Numbered from the stretch's first letter, positions 6,799 to 14,900 are shown. The stretch: 21,205 nucleotides of DNA from Bacteroidales bacterium UBA1754 (GCA_002315615.1 DCHK01000060.1:10921-32125); one strand, 5' to 3'. Made by a program: numbers and translations. The notes: generated by a model not told the origin, from the sequence alone.

Positions 6799-7644
6799 AT
6801 GAGTAAAAAATCTGAAACATACGGAGTTGTTTGGGCAATAATCGTCGCCTTGTTATTATTCCTTTTTCTCTTCTTTTGCGTCATTAAAGTAACATTTCCA
6901 AAAGAAGAAGGAGTTGAAGTGAATTTTGGCGATGTGTTGCAGTCTTCTGGACTATACGAACCTGCACCTGCCGAAGTGCTTGCTATGGCTGAAACGCAAC
7001 CTGCTGCCGAACCTCCTTCACAACCTGCACCGCCCGTAGAACAAACTGTGCAGACGCAAGACTTTGAAGAGTCGTTGGCTTTGAAGGAAAAAAGACGAGA
7101 AGAACGAAAAAAGAGGGAACAAGAGCGGCAAGCAGAAAAAGCCAGACAAGAAGAAATCAAGAAAGAAGAAGCGCGTTTGGCTGAGGAAAAACGCATAGCC
7201 GACGAAAAAGCAGCGAAAGCGGCAGCAATTAGCAATCGTGCCAAAGGTGCGTTTGGTGGTGCTGGCAACGGAAGTTCAGCAAGCGAAGGAACATCAGCAT
7301 CGGGAACGGGCAACGAAGGAAATCCACTCGGTACAAATTCTAAAAACACAGGATTTGGTGGCGGAACTGGTAATGGTAGTTCGGCGTCTTTTTCGTTGGG
7401 AAACAGAAAAATAAGCGGTTCAATTCCTCGTCCGTCTGACAATACACAAGTGGTAGGAAAAATTGTGGTTGAAATTGCCGTCGATGCATCTGGTAATGTA
7501 GTTTCTGCTACTATCGGTCAGGGTACAAACATTACAGAAGCATCTGCACGTAGCGCAGCATTGTCGGCTGCTCGGAAAGCAAAATTTACCAAAGGCGAAC
7601 GTACCGAAATAGGAACGATTACCTACAATTTTAAATTGGAATAA
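6799..7644 (+). CDS. tonB: TonB/TolA-like energy transducer
   Basis: 281 residues. One N-terminal membrane helix spans about 10-30, then a Pro/Ala-rich stretch (55-82) suited to crossing the periplasm. A Lys/Glu/Arg-rich segment at about 92-145 is likely a long coiled coil. A Gly/Ser/Asn-rich linker follows (150-202), then a TonB C-terminal-type domain (about 205-281: VVGKIVVEIAVDASGNVV, ending ITYNFKLE). TonB proteins pass energy from ExbBD to outer-membrane receptors such as BtuB. The coiled coil is more typical of TolA, so a Tol-like envelope role cannot be excluded; the C-terminal domain and exbB-exbD context favour TonB. Confidence 0.85.
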   Translation: MSKKSETYGVVWAIIVALLLFLFLFFCVIKVTFPKEEGVEVNFGDVLQSSGLYEPAPAEVLAMAETQPAAEPPSQPAPPVEQTVQTQDFEESLALKEKRREERKKREQERQAEKARQEEIKKEEARLAEEKRIADEKAAKAAAISNRAKGAFGGAGNGSSASEGTSASGTGNEGNPLGTNSKNTGFGGGTGNGSSASFSLGNRKISGSIPRPSDNTQVVGKIVVEIAVDASGNVVSATIGQGTNITEASARSAALSAARKAKFTKGERTEIGTITYNFKLE

Positions 7645-7684
7645 ATCTAAATAAGAATTGTAAACGAATAAAAATAAAACGTAA

Positions 7685-8233
7685 ATGAAATGTTATATTT
7701 TTCTTGCCGAAGGTTTTGAAGATTCCGAAGCAGTAAACACCATAGATGTTTTGCGTCGCGCCAAAGAGGACGTGAAAATTGTGTCAATTACAGGAAACAA
7801 TTTGGTAACCTCGTCTCACGGAATTGCCATTCAAGCAGAAATGCTTTTCGAAGATGTTGATTTCTCTGATGGCGATATGCTTATTTTGCCTGGTGGAATG
7901 CCTGGAACATTGAATCTGAAAGCGTTTGCACCACTTATTGAACTTATAAAAAATTACTATAACAAAGGTAAATTTATTGCTGCTATTTGTGCTGCGCCGT
8001 CTATTTTTGGCGAATTAGGTTTGCTAAATGGCAAAAAAGCAACTTGTTTCCCTGGTTTTGAAGACAAATTGCTTGGTGCCGAATATACCTCATCGTCGGC
8101 AGAATTCGATGGCAACGTCATTACAGGTCGCTCGGCAGGAAATGCAATGCTTTTCGGACTGAAATTGGTTGAAGCACTCGAAGGAAAACCTTTCGCCGAA
8201 AATCTTGCAAAATCAATTGTAATGCCAGAATAG
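7685..8233 (+). CDS. DJ-1/PfpI family protein (YajL-like)
   Basis: 182 residues with the DJ-1 fold. Glu15 in LAEGFEDSEAV and Cys102 in AAICAAPS match the conserved Glu/Cys pair, Cys102 sitting at the nucleophile elbow. LPGGMPG is at 68-74. Proteins of this branch are linked to oxidative-stress protection, glyoxalase or deglycase activity, or thiamine-related annotation (ThiJ); the substrate cannot be told from sequence. It follows tonB by 40 nt in the same direction with no visible promoter and precedes the dipeptidase gene by 42 nt, so it is probably an operon member. Confidence 0.88.
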   Translation: MKCYIFLAEGFEDSEAVNTIDVLRRAKEDVKIVSITGNNLVTSSHGIAIQAEMLFEDVDFSDGDMLILPGGMPGTLNLKAFAPLIELIKNYYNKGKFIAAICAAPSIFGELGLLNGKKATCFPGFEDKLLGAEYTSSSAEFDGNVITGRSAGNAMLFGLKLVEALEGKPFAENLAKSIVMPE

Positions 8234-8243
8234 AAAATATAAA

Positions 8244-8275
8244 TTTTACGATTAAACATTAAACGGTTAAACATT
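8244..8275 (+). repeat. Heptad tract upstream of dcp
   Basis: TTTTACG, ATTAAAC, ATTAAAC, then a single G, GTTAAAC and ATT fill 8244-8275 and end directly at the TTG start of the next gene. TTAAACATT occurs twice, at 8252-8260 and 8267-8275. Function unknown. Confidence 0.6.
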
Positions 8276-10360
8276 TTGAAACTCAAACTCCTAATATTTC
8301 TTATGGCTACAATAACAACAGTCTCGGCCAAAAATCCTTTTTTCGAGGATTACGGCACGCCTCACGGCACAATGCCTTTCGACAAAATAAAAAACAAACA
8401 TTACAAAGAGGCTTTTGAAGAAGGTATGAAGCGTCATAAAGCCGAAATTCAAGCCATAATAGACAATCCCGAACTTCCAACTTTTGAAAATACGATTCTC
8501 GCACTCGAAAAATCGGGTAGATTGTTAGGTGATGTTTCTTCGGTTTTCTTCAATCTGGAAAGTGCCAATTCCGATGATGAAAAACGTGCCATTTCGTTGG
8601 AAATTTCGCCAATTCTTACTGAACATTCAAGTTTTATTTCACTTAATGAAAAACTTTTTGCAAAAATAAAAGCAGTTTACGAACAGCGCGAATCTCTTTC
8701 TTTGAATTTAGAACAAAATCGTTTGCTCGAAAAAACTTACGATGGTTTTGTGCGTTCGGGTGCATTGCTTTCGGTTGAAGATAAGGCGAAACTTAAAGAA
8801 ATTTGCAAAGAAAAAAGCGAACTTACTTTGCGTTTCGGGCAAAATGTTTTGAAGGATATGGCAGCGTTTCGGCTAAATGTTACCGACAAATCGCAACTTT
8901 CTGGTCTGCCAGAAGATGTGTTGGAAGCGGCTTCGCAGACGGCAAAAGAGAAAGGCGAAAGTGGTTGGACATTCACACTTTACGCGCCAAGTTACGTACC
9001 TTTTATGAAATATGCCGACAATCGCGAACTGCGTCGTCAACTTTATATGGCTAAAAACACAATGTGTACGCACGGCGATGAAAATGACAATATAAACAAT
9101 GTAAAACGCATTGCTGAACTCAGATTGCAATTGGCAAAAATGCTTGGCTCAAAAGATTATGCTGAGTTTGTGTTGCAAAAACGAATGGCAGAAAACGAAG
9201 CAAATGTTTATAATTTGCTCAATCAACTGCTCGAGGCGTACAAACCTATTGCACTCAAAGAATGCGAAGAAGTGAAGAATTACGCAAAACAACAAGGCGC
9301 TGACTTTGAACTGATGCCTTGGGACTGGTCGTATTATTCCGAAAAACTAATGCAAGAAAAATTCAGCATAAGCGACGAAATTCTAAAACCATATTTTGAA
9401 CTCAATCGAGTGCGAGGTGCTGTATTTGGTTTGGCTACAAAACTTTATGGCTTGACTTTCGTCAAGAACCAAAAAATTCCAGTTTATCATCCTGATGTCG
9501 AAGCGTTCGATGTGCTCGATGCCGATGGCAGTTTCTTGGCAGTTTTGTATGTCGATTTTTTTGCACGCGAATCGAAAAAAAGTGGTGCTTGGATGACGGA
9601 GTTCAAAGGTCAGTGGAAAGACGAAAACGGCGACTCTCGTCCACACATCTCGTTGGTGATGAATTTCACGCCACCTATGGGCGATAAACCTGTGTTGCTC
9701 ACGTTCGACGAACTTACTACTTTTCTTCACGAGTTTGGTCACGCCATTCACGGAATGGTGTCTGACGTTACTTACGAATCTTTGTCGGGTACAAGTGTCT
9801 ATCGCGATTTCGTAGAACTTCCTTCGCAGATAATGGAAAATTGGGCGTCTGAAAAGGAATTTCTTGATGGTTTTGCCGAACATTATCAAACCGGCGAAAA
9901 ATTGCCGATGGAGTATATTGAAAAAATAAAAGCTTCCGAGAATTTCAATGTTGCCTACGCTTGTCTGCGTCAATTGAGTTTCGGATTTCTTGATATGGCT
10001 TGGCACACACTAAAAGAACCATTCACCGGCGATGTGATTCAGTTTGAGCGCGATGCTTGGCAACAAACGCAAATTCTTCCTTCGGTAGATGGAACTTGTA
10101 TGAGTGTGGATTTTAGCCACATTTTTTCGGGTGGATATGCCGCAGGTTATTATGGCTACAAGTGGGCAGAAGTGCTCGATGCCGATGCTTTTTCGGTGTT
10201 CAAAGAAAATGGTATTTTCGACAGAGAAACTGCCGACCGTTTCCGTAAGCAGATTTTGCAACGTGGTGGCACCGAACACCCAATGGTGCTATACAAGCGT
10301 TTTCGTGGACAAGAACCATCTATCAATGGTTTACTCGAACGAAATGGAATAAAAAAGTAG
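8276..10360 (+). CDS. dcp: Periplasmic M3 family peptidyl-dipeptidase
   Basis: 694 residues, close to the usual Dcp length. It is a zinc metallopeptidase that removes C-terminal dipeptides. The zinc motif HEFGH is at 485-489 (His485, Glu486, His489), with the third ligand Glu514 in DFVELPSQ exactly 25 residues after His489, as in the M3 family. The start codon is TTG at 8276. It gives a clean signal peptide of about 18 residues (MKLKLLIFLMATITTVSA). The first ATG (8303) would remove most of that signal, and an in-frame stop at 8240 leaves no upstream ATG. The predicted site is therefore the periplasm or outer membrane, where it would trim peptides for nutrition. Last gene of the pdxJ-led cluster. 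Confidence 0.92.
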   Translation: MKLKLLIFLMATITTVSAKNPFFEDYGTPHGTMPFDKIKNKHYKEAFEEGMKRHKAEIQAIIDNPELPTFENTILALEKSGRLLGDVSSVFFNLESANSDDEKRAISLEISPILTEHSSFISLNEKLFAKIKAVYEQRESLSLNLEQNRLLEKTYDGFVRSGALLSVEDKAKLKEICKEKSELTLRFGQNVLKDMAAFRLNVTDKSQLSGLPEDVLEAASQTAKEKGESGWTFTLYAPSYVPFMKYADNRELRRQLYMAKNTMCTHGDENDNINNVKRIAELRLQLAKMLGSKDYAEFVLQKRMAENEANVYNLLNQLLEAYKPIALKECEEVKNYAKQQGADFELMPWDWSYYSEKLMQEKFSISDEILKPYFELNRVRGAVFGLATKLYGLTFVKNQKIPVYHPDVEAFDVLDADGSFLAVLYVDFFARESKKSGAWMTEFKGQWKDENGDSRPHISLVMNFTPPMGDKPVLLTFDELTTFLHEFGHAIHGMVSDVTYESLSGTSVYRDFVELPSQIMENWASEKEFLDGFAEHYQTGEKLPMEYIEKIKASENFNVAYACLRQLSFGFLDMAWHTLKEPFTGDVIQFERDAWQQTQILPSVDGTCMSVDFSHIFSGGYAAGYYGYKWAEVLDADAFSVFKENGIFDRETADRFRKQILQRGGTEHPMVLYKRFRGQEPSINGLLERNGIKK

Positions 10361-10416
10361 CAAAAATTCACGATTTCATTTCAGTCGTATACATACTTCG
10401 GAGAAGGTTAATACGC

Positions 10417-10465
10417 ATAACTGTTGATGTAGCATAGCGAAACTTTCAGTTATAAGGCACATCAA
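10417..10465 (+). promoter_or_regulatory. Candidate pseudoknot or two-state RNA leader
   Basis: Two adjacent 7-mers, ATAACTG (10417-10423) and TTGATGT (10424-10430), have perfect complements downstream in the same order: CAGTTAT (10447-10453) and ACATCAA (10459-10465). Interleaved pairing of this kind gives an H-type pseudoknot or two competing hairpins. The element ends 14 nt before the ATG of the small gene at 10480. It matches no riboswitch class I recognise. Confidence 0.35.
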
Positions 10466-10479
10466 AAAGAGAATAAAAT

Positions 10480-10647
10480 ATGAAACGAAAGAACGACATA
10501 ATGAAACAAGCACTGAAAGCGGTGCGAAAACTCAACAGAGAAGAGGAAATCAGAAAGTTTGGCAAAACATTATGTTATAGTCATATAGAGTCTAACAAAA
10601 AGCATTATTCTCGTAAGCAAAAACACAAAAACAACGGCGAAGAATAG
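10480..10647 (+). CDS. Small basic protein of unknown function, 55 residues
   Basis: The reading frame runs from ATG 10480 to TAG 10645-10647. The product is strongly basic and charged. An N-terminal helix-prone part (MKRKNDIMKQALKAVRKLN) is followed by an EEEIRKFGK stretch. The C-terminal part is Lys/Asn/His-rich and includes KKHYSRKQKHK. There is no signal peptide or membrane helix. Its composition suggests nucleic-acid or ribosome binding, but that is inference. I believe similar short Lys-rich proteins exist in Bacteroidales, which I cannot verify here. It ends 11 nt before the TTG start of xerD, so the two are probably co-transcribed. A structured leader candidate lies just upstream. Confidence 0.6.
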   Translation: MKRKNDIMKQALKAVRKLNREEEIRKFGKTLCYSHIESNKKHYSRKQKHKNNGEE

Positions 10648-10658
10648 CACCCCAAATT

Positions 10659-11555
10659 TTGAATCACGAAGATATCATACAAAATTATAGCACCTACTTG
10701 CTCTTGGAAAAATCGTTTTCGAAGAATACGGTTGATGCCTATATGCGCGATTTGCAAAAACTTCTTGATTTTCTTACCGAAAAAAGCAAAAACTTTCTCA
10801 ACGTTGATTACCAAACACTGCAAGACTTTATTGTAGAAATTCAGCAGAACGGACTGACAGCCCGTTCGAGCGCACGCATAACATCGAGCATACGCAGTTT
10901 TTACAAATACCTTTATCTTACAGATATCATAAAAACAGACCCAAGCGAAATGCTTGAATTACCAAAACTCGGCATCCATCTGCCCGAAGTGCTCAGCATA
11001 GAGGAAATTGATTGTATCATTAAGCAGATAGACCTATCGCACCCACAAGGGCATCGAAATCGTGCCATAGTAGAAACACTGTATAGTTGCGGACTGCGCG
11101 TGTCTGAAGCCGTAAATTTACTATTGTCTAATATCAATTTCGAGGACGAGTACATACGCGTATTAGGCAAAGGTAGCAAAGAGCGTATCGTACCCATCTC
11201 AAAAGTAGCAATAAAATACATCCGTCAATGGCTCGAAGACCGTAGCCACATCAACATAAAACACGGAAACGAAGACATTCTTTTTCTCAATAGACGAGGA
11301 ACAAAACTCACACGTGCAATGGTGTTCCACCTAATAAAAGCGTATGCTGCGGAGGCAGGAATAAAAAAGAACATCAGTCCGCACACGTTTCGCCACTCGT
11401 TTGCCACACACTTAATGATGGGTGGTGCCGATTTGCGTGTGGTGCAAGAATTGCTTGGACACGAATCCATTACCACTACCGAAATTTACACCCACATTGA
11501 TGTAAGTATGCTCACCGAAACCATTCTGCACTACCATCCTCGCAACAAAGAATAG
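10659..11555 (+). CDS. xerD: Tyrosine site-specific recombinase XerD/XerC type
   Basis: 298 residues, the Xer length. All catalytic residues are present: Arg147 (CGLRVSE), Lys171 (GKGSKER), His242 and Arg245 (HTFRH), His268 (LLGHES) and Tyr277 (EIYTHID). The N-terminal SAM-like DNA-binding domain covers about 1-95. Xer recombinases resolve chromosome dimers at dif during division; this one looks like the housekeeping enzyme, not a phage or transposon integrase, because length and spacing are canonical and no mobile genes flank it. The start is TTG at 10659, giving the typical N-terminus MNHEDIIQNYSTYL. The nearest upstream in-frame stop is at 10614 with no ATG between, and the first internal ATG would delete 27 residues of the DNA-binding domain. 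Confidence 0.92.
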   Translation: MNHEDIIQNYSTYLLLEKSFSKNTVDAYMRDLQKLLDFLTEKSKNFLNVDYQTLQDFIVEIQQNGLTARSSARITSSIRSFYKYLYLTDIIKTDPSEMLELPKLGIHLPEVLSIEEIDCIIKQIDLSHPQGHRNRAIVETLYSCGLRVSEAVNLLLSNINFEDEYIRVLGKGSKERIVPISKVAIKYIRQWLEDRSHINIKHGNEDILFLNRRGTKLTRAMVFHLIKAYAAEAGIKKNISPHTFRHSFATHLMMGGADLRVVQELLGHESITTTEIYTHIDVSMLTETILHYHPRNKE

Positions 11556-11620
11556 ACTTTCGAACATTTACTTATTGATAATTGATTTCGTATCTAATTC
11601 TTTATTTTCTATTTTTTCTT

Positions 11621-11651
11621 TTTGATAATTAATAAATTAGTTCTAACTTCG
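11621..11651 (+). promoter_or_regulatory. Promoter for the CotH-family gene
   Basis: TTTG at 11621-11624 is followed after 19 nt by TAACTTCG at 11644-11651, one base off TAnnTTTG. The predicted start near 11657 leaves a leader of about 17 nt before the ATG at 11675. Confidence 0.6.
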
Positions 11652-11674
11652 TGCAGTTATAACCTTAAATTTCG

Positions 11675-14600
11675 ATGAAGAAATCTATATTTTCTTTGTT
11701 CGCTCTCGTTATATTCACTTGTGCGAACGCTTTTGCAGTCCCATCAGCAACTATCGATTACGGAACACCCACATCGGCAACAGATGCCGTTTGGAACACC
11801 GCCACACAAAACAATATAACCTACGCTTCGGTAAATAGTTCGCAAAACTTTTCTGCAAACTGGAAAGGATATTGGGATAACAATAACTTGTATCTGCTCA
11901 TCACAGTAACAGACAATGACTACCAATCGAACACGTGGAACGGCGACGCTACCGAAGTATATATCCGTCCGACCAACGGCAGTGCCATTCAACTTGCCAC
12001 CAGCGCCGACGGCACAGCGTACAAAAACGATACCTATTTTTCGGTTTTGGTCAGTCAAAACGCCACAGCAGGATACATCAAATATTTCTATACCATTCCA
12101 AAAACCAATCTTTATAATTTTGCCAATAAATCGCTGTATTTGGACATTGCAGTAGATTATTCAAATTATGGTATGGCCACTCGCGAATCTCAATATTCTT
12201 GGGGCGAAGACCCGCATTCCAATATGAATAACCCTACCACTACATTCGGCACGGTTACACTCGAAGCAAGCAACAAACCCACAGAAACCAATGCATTGAG
12301 TATTTCTGCCTTGGGAAGCAGAACATCTATCTACGAATTAGGCGACTTTGCGTGCCTTGTGGCAAGCATTACCACAGACGCACAAAACGACGAATCAATA
12401 CAATATATTTGGAAAAAAGATGGCGTGCAATACACGGGCAAAAACTACAACAACAATAACATTAGACCTACAGCAGCGGGCGTTTATACTTGCGAGATAA
12501 CTTATGCCAACGGCACAAAGCACTCTACTTCAAATGCCATTACTATTACTACTACCAACAATACAGACAATTATCTGCGTAAGCAAAACGCCATTACTAA
12601 CCTACCGATAATAGTGATTAGAACAGGAGATACACAATTGCCAAGTTGGAACAGCGCAAATCATTGTGGCGCAGGTTGCACTCCAGCAAACACTAAAATT
12701 CCCGTCGATATGAAAATAGTATGGAACGGCGAAGGTGCAATCAATTCACTTGCAGATATGTCCGATAACGCCAGTGTGTATTACGACCGCAAGGCACGCA
12801 TCAATTATCGTGGTTCCACTTCGCGCACAATGGCTAAAAAGAACTTTGCCCTTTCTACTTGCAAAAAGAACTTGACCGATAACGGAGAGATAGAAAAAGG
12901 CAAAGTGGATATGTTTGGTTTCCCCGAAGGAAAAGACTGGGTACTTTATGCCGCATATCAAGACAAATCGATGATGCGAAATAAATTGGCTATGGAAATC
13001 AGTCGCGCTATGGGATACTACGCAAGTGCTACAAAATATGTAGAACTCTACATTGATGGCGAATATTGGGGCGTATATGTATTTATGGAGAAATACGAAC
13101 GAGACGAAAATCGCATAAATGTAACGAAAGAGCCCGAGGGCAACACAGATGCCTCGAAAACGGGATATGTACTAAAATTCGACAAAGTAAACTTGAAAGA
13201 CCCCGGCACTTGGTTCCGTGGAGATGTTACTTCCATTAGAAGTTTAAATTGCTTAGACGGCAATTGCTACCAAAACGCATACAAAGGTTGTGGAAGTCAC
13301 GGCGGATGTGGCGATGCCGCAGCATCTACCACCAAACAAGGTTGGGAGATAGTTTACCCAGACCCTGCCGATTTTTCTGGCACAAACGACTATCGCTTGA
13401 CTTACATCAAGAATTTCTTGACAAATATGGAAATTGCCCTCTATAATGCAAAAACAGATGCCGACTACGAAGAAGTGTTCGAAGAGTTTATCGACCTTCA
13501 GTCTTTTGCCGACTTTATGCTGATAGAGGAATTTGCTCGCAATACCGATGGCTATCGCGCAAGTATGTGGTTTTCAAAAGATGTAGATGGAAAACTGAAA
13601 TGCGTAGCACCTTGGGACTTTGAAATGGGTTATGGAAACTCGCGCACACACGGCGGTTCGCTCACCAACATTTGGCAACACATGTATGCCGCCAGCGAAA
13701 GTTGCAATGGTCTGAACTACGGCGACAGCGAACCCTACTACCCTATCCCATTTTGGTGGGAGAAACTAAAAAGAAGCACTTGTTTCAAAAATATGCTGAA
13801 AACACGGTGGGAAATGTTGCGTGCAACAATTCTCGACAAAGATATCCTATGGAATCGCGTGGATAGTATGGTGAATGTATTGCAAGCCAATGGTGCCATT
13901 ACAAGAGAAATGAATAGATGGTCGTGGGCAACAAGAAACAGTTGCGTAACTGGTTGCAAAACACCCGCCTACAACAATTGTCCTTGGATTATCGTACCTT
14001 GGGACGATAGCATGACCAATAGCGACGGAACGAAAATTCACCCAATGCCTACCAATATGCCAAAAGGATTCACTTGGGGAGATTACACCAAAGACAACAA
14101 TGGTAAAAAAACGCTGACATACAACAACGAATATATGCTGATGAAAGGTTGGTTAGCCGACCGCCTAATTGGTATCGACAACCTTATTTCTGCATTGGGT
14201 GCAACAACGTTCAACGAAAGCGGTTTCAAAGACTGTGCGCAATACCCAGATTTGCAATTTAAGATAAGCACCACCGACAACGTAACCGAAATTTGCGACA
14301 ACGGCGAATACTATGTTACACTTACCATAAACGATGTCGTTACAGGAACGCACTCACTCTCGTACCAATGGAAGAAAAATGGAGTCGACATAATTGGTGC
14401 CACCAAAGATTCCATCGAAGTGAACGAAGCAGCGGTTTACACTTGCGATGTAACTATCAATTACTTAGGAGGAATTCCTACCTTGTATCAAAACTATTCG
14501 GCACAAGTAACGATAACCGACAAGAACTGCGCCACCATTGCCGAAAATGTGAACGAAGACGAAGAAATTATCTCCATCACTGCCTACGATATTTTAGGTG

Positions 14601-14719
14601 CAGAAATCGGCAAATACTACTCGCTCGACGAGATGAAAGAAAACCTTCCTTCAGGCGTAAACATCGTAAAAGTAGAAACTACCAAAAATAGTTTTGTGAA
14701 AAAATTATTAGTAAAATAA
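11675..14719 (+). CDS. Secreted CotH-kinase-family protein with T9SS sorting domain
   Basis: 1014 residues. The signal peptide spans about 1-21. A CBM9-like module follows at about 24-197 (WDNNNLYLLITVTDND, then NGDATEVYIRP) and an Ig-like module at about 208-293. The CotH domain spans about 310-850, with RGSTSRTMAKKNFALS (379-394), DKSMMRNKLAMEISR (430-444), WGVYVFMEKYERDENR (465-480) and PWDFEMGYGN (646-655). A second Ig-like module lies at about 860-945. The tail (957-1014, AYDILGAEIG through SGVNIVKVETTKNSFVKKLLVK) looks like a T9SS type A sorting domain. CotH is a kinase that phosphorylates spore-coat proteins in Bacillus; the role of secreted relatives in Bacteroidota is not established. 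The substrate is probably extracellular. Paired Cys residues are inserted at several points. It has its own promoter and terminator. Confidence 0.88.
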   Translation: MKKSIFSLFALVIFTCANAFAVPSATIDYGTPTSATDAVWNTATQNNITYASVNSSQNFSANWKGYWDNNNLYLLITVTDNDYQSNTWNGDATEVYIRPTNGSAIQLATSADGTAYKNDTYFSVLVSQNATAGYIKYFYTIPKTNLYNFANKSLYLDIAVDYSNYGMATRESQYSWGEDPHSNMNNPTTTFGTVTLEASNKPTETNALSISALGSRTSIYELGDFACLVASITTDAQNDESIQYIWKKDGVQYTGKNYNNNNIRPTAAGVYTCEITYANGTKHSTSNAITITTTNNTDNYLRKQNAITNLPIIVIRTGDTQLPSWNSANHCGAGCTPANTKIPVDMKIVWNGEGAINSLADMSDNASVYYDRKARINYRGSTSRTMAKKNFALSTCKKNLTDNGEIEKGKVDMFGFPEGKDWVLYAAYQDKSMMRNKLAMEISRAMGYYASATKYVELYIDGEYWGVYVFMEKYERDENRINVTKEPEGNTDASKTGYVLKFDKVNLKDPGTWFRGDVTSIRSLNCLDGNCYQNAYKGCGSHGGCGDAAASTTKQGWEIVYPDPADFSGTNDYRLTYIKNFLTNMEIALYNAKTDADYEEVFEEFIDLQSFADFMLIEEFARNTDGYRASMWFSKDVDGKLKCVAPWDFEMGYGNSRTHGGSLTNIWQHMYAASESCNGLNYGDSEPYYPIPFWWEKLKRSTCFKNMLKTRWEMLRATILDKDILWNRVDSMVNVLQANGAITREMNRWSWATRNSCVTGCKTPAYNNCPWIIVPWDDSMTNSDGTKIHPMPTNMPKGFTWGDYTKDNNGKKTLTYNNEYMLMKGWLADRLIGIDNLISALGATTFNESGFKDCAQYPDLQFKISTTDNVTEICDNGEYYVTLTINDVVTGTHSLSYQWKKNGVDIIGATKDSIEVNEAAVYTCDVTINYLGGIPTLYQNYSAQVTITDKNCATIAENVNEDEEIISITAYDILGAEIGKYYSLDEMKENLPSGVNIVKVETTKNSFVKKLLVK

Positions 14720-14738
14720 CATCTTTCTCATATTTTCG

Positions 14739-14780
14739 ATTGGGGGATTATTGACGCAATTCAATAGTCCCTCAATTTTT
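14739..14780 (+). terminator. Rho-independent terminator after the CotH-family gene
   Basis: A sixteen-pair stem, 14739-14754 with 14761-14776, contains two G-T pairs, closes on the loop CGCAAT and is followed by T residues to 14780. It lies 19 nt past the stop codon. Confidence 0.92.
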
Positions 14781-14833
14781 GTTATAAACACTTTTGCAAT
14801 AAATTTTCGCATATCGAATCGTTTTTATGTACC

Positions 14834-14851
14834 TTGAAATGTACATTTCAA
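14834..14851. promoter_or_regulatory. 18-bp perfect palindrome, candidate operator for cysS
   Basis: TTGAAATGTACATTTCAA is a perfect 18-bp palindrome whose centre lies 26 nt upstream of the first base of the cysS -33 element. A dimeric regulator site is the natural reading, but no regulator gene is nearby. Confidence 0.45.
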
Positions 14852-14868
14852 CGATATACAAAAATCCG

Positions 14869-14900
14869 TTTGTCTTTTTTGCACTAAATAACTATCTTTG
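14869..14900 (+). promoter_or_regulatory. Consensus promoter for cysS
   Basis: TTTG at 14869-14872, 20 nt, then TATCTTTG at 14893-14900: a full match to the Bacteroidota promoter consensus. The predicted start near 14906 lies downstream of the in-frame ATG at 14827, which rules that ATG out and supports ATG 14926. Confidence 0.75.

Noticed and set aside
6792..7442. 216-codon open frame on the minus strand opposite tonB
   Set aside because: It is a Ser/Pro/Leu-rich mirror of the Lys/Glu and Gly/Ser repeats of tonB with no recognisable domain; it is a low-complexity shadow.
9383..10006. 207-codon minus-strand frame opposite dcp
   Set aside because: The dcp frame contains catalytic motifs across this stretch; the antisense product has no domain and no promoter.
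10659..11555. Integrase of a mobile element
   Set aside because: Length, residue spacing and neighbours fit chromosomal XerD; no attachment-site repeats or mobile genes were seen nearby.
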